NCBI GenBank assembly: GCA_036501085.1
Contig: DASYAZ010000047.1
Location: 1 to 14,535, forward strand
DNA: 14,535 nt
From: GCA-003244245 sp036501085
GTDB lineage: Bacteria; Actinomycetota; Actinomycetes; Mycobacteriales; Pseudonocardiaceae
Reading direction: 5' to 3'
The notes under the pieces are model-generated. The model worked only from the letters and a program-made list of their open reading frames with translations. It made no database searches and was not told the DNA's origin. The translations under genes were made by a program, and so were the position numbers. Positions 13,445-14,535 of this stretch are shown one piece after another; the stretch's first letter is position 1; each line of letters begins with the position of its first letter.

Positions 13445-13450
13445 ATTATC
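13445..13450 (-). promoter_or_regulatory. -10 box for a leaderless DUF6912-pruA transcript
   Basis: On the minus strand GATAAT is followed by six bases (CCACTG) and then the A of ATG 13438. That is the spacing expected when transcription begins at the start codon itself, a common arrangement in actinobacteria. No good -35 box was seen and there is no ribosome binding site between the box and the ATG. Confidence 0.5.
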
Positions 13451-13621
13451 TCTGACTTTCTTGATCATGCCGTTTACCAGGCGATACAGGGTAGCAGGGG
13501 ACCCAGCGGACCGGCCGGAGTCCGTCAGGGGTCCGTCACTGCCGCAGTAACGGGCTGGGCAAAAACGGAGATGTGTGGGCATGAGCCGACGTGATGGCCG
13601 TGCTGTGAAGGGAGCAAACGG

Positions 13622-13801
13622 GTGAGCGAGCACGAGTATTACGACTGGGTGGGTATGACGAAGTTTCACGCGTCCAGGGTGACCGGGCAAGGATCCGGAA
13701 GTGACGAACAACTCGCGGCCGCGGGTGCGGCGCAGGCGTATGCGACGCTCGCGCTCGCCGAAGCCATCCGCCAGGCTACCGAGGCTTTCGTCAATAGATA
13801 G
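13622..13801 (+). CDS. Small protein of unknown function (59 residues)
   Basis: GTG 13622 to TAG 13801 encodes 59 residues, beginning MSEHEYYDWVGMTKFHASRV and continuing with an Ala-rich helix (EQLAAAGAAQAYATLALAEA) that ends in IRQATEAFVNR. AGGGAG (13608-13613) is a good ribosome binding site. No known domain is recognised. The acidic-aromatic start plus one amphipathic helix suggests a small helical protein that probably works with a partner. It marks the start of accessory DNA after the conserved block. The 183 bp before it hold an 8-bp direct repeat GTCCGTCA (13520-13527 and 13531-13538) and presumably its promoter. Confidence 0.65.
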   Translation: MSEHEYYDWVGMTKFHASRVTGQGSGSDEQLAAAGAAQAYATLALAEAIRQATEAFVNR

Positions 13802-13860
13802 GAAGCGAGCCTCATCATCTGCGCCGGCATGGCTCTTACCCCAGCTGGCGCCTTCATTGG

Positions 13861-13980
13861 GTGGTGCGAGCCAGCCGGATCGCGCACGCCCGCAGGCAAG
13901 CCGACACCTACCGCGAACTGGTCGAGAAGCTCGGGGAGCACGACCCGCCACCAAGCGGTAAGCCTGACAGCCAGCGTGTC
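13861..13980 (+). other. Possible short coding remnant
   Basis: Between the 59-residue gene and the GNAT-like gene, the frame starting at GTG 13861 reads like a helical segment (RIAHARRQADTYRELVEKLG) for about 35 residues. It then turns into Arg/His-rich shadow sequence that overlaps the next gene. It may be a degraded small gene. No ribosome binding site is clear. Confidence 0.25.
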
Positions 13981-14038
13981 CGTACACCTAACGTCCCTAC
14001 GCACAAGGCCGCTGGGGGACAAGCGAACCGGAGACACC

Positions 14039-14416
14039 ATGAGCTACGCCGATCCTGGCGCGCCCGACGTCATCAACCGCGTCACCATCCGCATGCCCTA
14101 CGTCGCCGAGACGAAATGTACGACGGTCAAAACCTGGCCCGTCGTCACCACACGCTCCCCGCTATGGCTACGGCGCATCGCCGAGCAGATCGGCCTCCAG
14201 TTCCGCCGCGAGACCCACTTCGATTTCCCGCCCTACAGTGCAACCGACCCCGACGGCCAACACGTGATCCTGCTGGAAGGCCGGTACGCCATCGCCTACG
14301 CGAAGCTCATCGCCGGCGCAATCGGCATCTACCGCGCCGACACGGATCCATACCTGGGCTGGGTCTGGGTGCACCCCTACGAACGCGGTCGAGGCCTAGC
14401 GATCCTTGGTTGTTGA
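14039..14416 (+). pseudogene. GNAT-like N-acetyltransferase, probably truncated
   Basis: From ATG 14039, with GGAG a few bases upstream, the frame gives 125 residues. The N-terminal part has no assigned domain. Near the end it reads GWVWVHPYERGRGLA, which matches GNAT motif A (V-x-P-x-x-R-G-x-G-x-A), the loop that binds the acetyl-CoA pyrophosphate. A GNAT domain normally continues with an alpha helix and at least 40 more residues, but here the frame stops after AILGC. Different-looking DNA, possibly an insertion sequence end, begins near 14400. The substrate cannot be guessed. An intact but unusual protein remains possible. Confidence 0.55.
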
Positions 14417-14439
14417 GACTTTGGCACTTGGGCAGAGTG

Positions 14440-14535
14440 TCAGGCAGCTGCCGTGGGTAGTCGTGCGTGGGTGAAGCGGGCGTTGATGTGCTGGTCGATG
14501 GTGCGCAACGCGCTGCGTAATGGTGGTGGGGTTTG
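14440..14535 (-). CDS. C-terminus of an unidentified protein, possibly a transposase (partial)
   Basis: The minus-strand frame from the right edge is open for 31 residues to a TGA at 14440-14442. It reads TPPPLRSALRTIDQHINARF and then THARLPTAA. Its position directly against the truncated GNAT gene suggests the end of an insertion sequence whose boundary lies at about 14400-14420. The family could not be recognised and no inverted repeat can be tested without the far end. Confidence 0.35.
   Translation of the reverse strand, partial: QTPPPLRSALRTIDQHINARFTHARLPTAAA

Noticed and set aside
13520..13538. Direct repeat GTCCGTCA, two copies 11 bp apart, as a possible iteron or CRISPR element
   Set aside because: Only two 8-bp copies exist, with no spacers or further units; this is too little for an origin or array. 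It is mentioned only as part of the upstream region.
13439..13987. Upstream extension of the DUF6912 frame to a 350-residue protein
   Set aside because: The family starts at MRVYIPATL (13438); the extension is not conserved-looking, overlaps the 59-residue gene and crosses the predicted promoter.
1..14535. tRNA, rRNA or CRISPR arrays
   Set aside because: No cloverleaf with a TTCRANY loop, no rRNA-like stretch and no regularly spaced repeats were seen on reading.

Overview
The window is high-GC DNA from an actinomycete. It carries an actinobacterial marker set: WhiB1, PdtaS, a SigR/SigH-RsrA pair and the 24-residue ribosomal protein bL37. From memory, the order membrane protein, whiB1, pdtaS, biotinyl carrier, rsrA, sigH, SRAP, aroA, rsgA follows the Mycobacterium tuberculosis Rv3217c-Rv3228 neighbourhood. 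pruA follows here instead of the mycobacterial neighbours, so a non-mycobacterial actinomycete such as a Pseudonocardiales member is a reasonable guess, but the sequence alone does not prove it.

Layout. 1-1637: a protoglobin-like gene running off the left edge and a secreted beta-lactamase-fold serine hydrolase, both on the minus strand. 1938-3149: a SirB1-family protein (+) convergent with a four-helix membrane protein (-). 3150-3634: a long intergenic region with a near-perfect CRP-type site, then whiB1 (+). 3946-5736: biotinyl carrier then pdtaS, a minus-strand operon. 5883-5957: bL37 (+), too short for ordinary gene finders. 6014-7107 (or 7278): sigR-rsrA (-) with a textbook SigR-type autoregulatory promoter. 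7490-8874: SRAP peptidase and an alpha/beta hydrolase (-), divergent from aroA-rsgA (+, 8967-11305). 11322-13438: a DUF6912-like gene then pruA (-). 13622 to the end: accessory DNA with a small unknown protein, a GNAT-like gene that stops right after its acetyl-CoA loop, and the end of a possible transposase.

Functional theme. Much of the core block deals with redox or nitrosative stress: WhiB1 (NO-reactive Fe-S cluster), PdtaS (a sensor kinase, reported to respond to NO and copper in mycobacteria), SigR-RsrA (thiol-disulfide switch) and a protoglobin. The rest is housekeeping: the last-but-one shikimate step, ribosome maturation, abasic-site DNA repair and proline catabolism.

The most interesting points are: (1) the SigR promoter lies so close to an in-frame GTG that it should produce a near-leaderless long isoform with 57 extra residues; (2) the rsgA N-terminus has no ATG, GTG or TTG start and is preceded by a 27-bp in-frame tandem repeat that begins at the aroA stop codon; (3) a perfect 23-bp-arm palindrome encodes the last four residues and the stop codon of both rsgA and pruA; (4) all four convergent gene junctions carry an inverted repeat at the stop codons. 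I found no convincing wholly new multi-gene system, no CRISPR array and no tRNA or rRNA gene.
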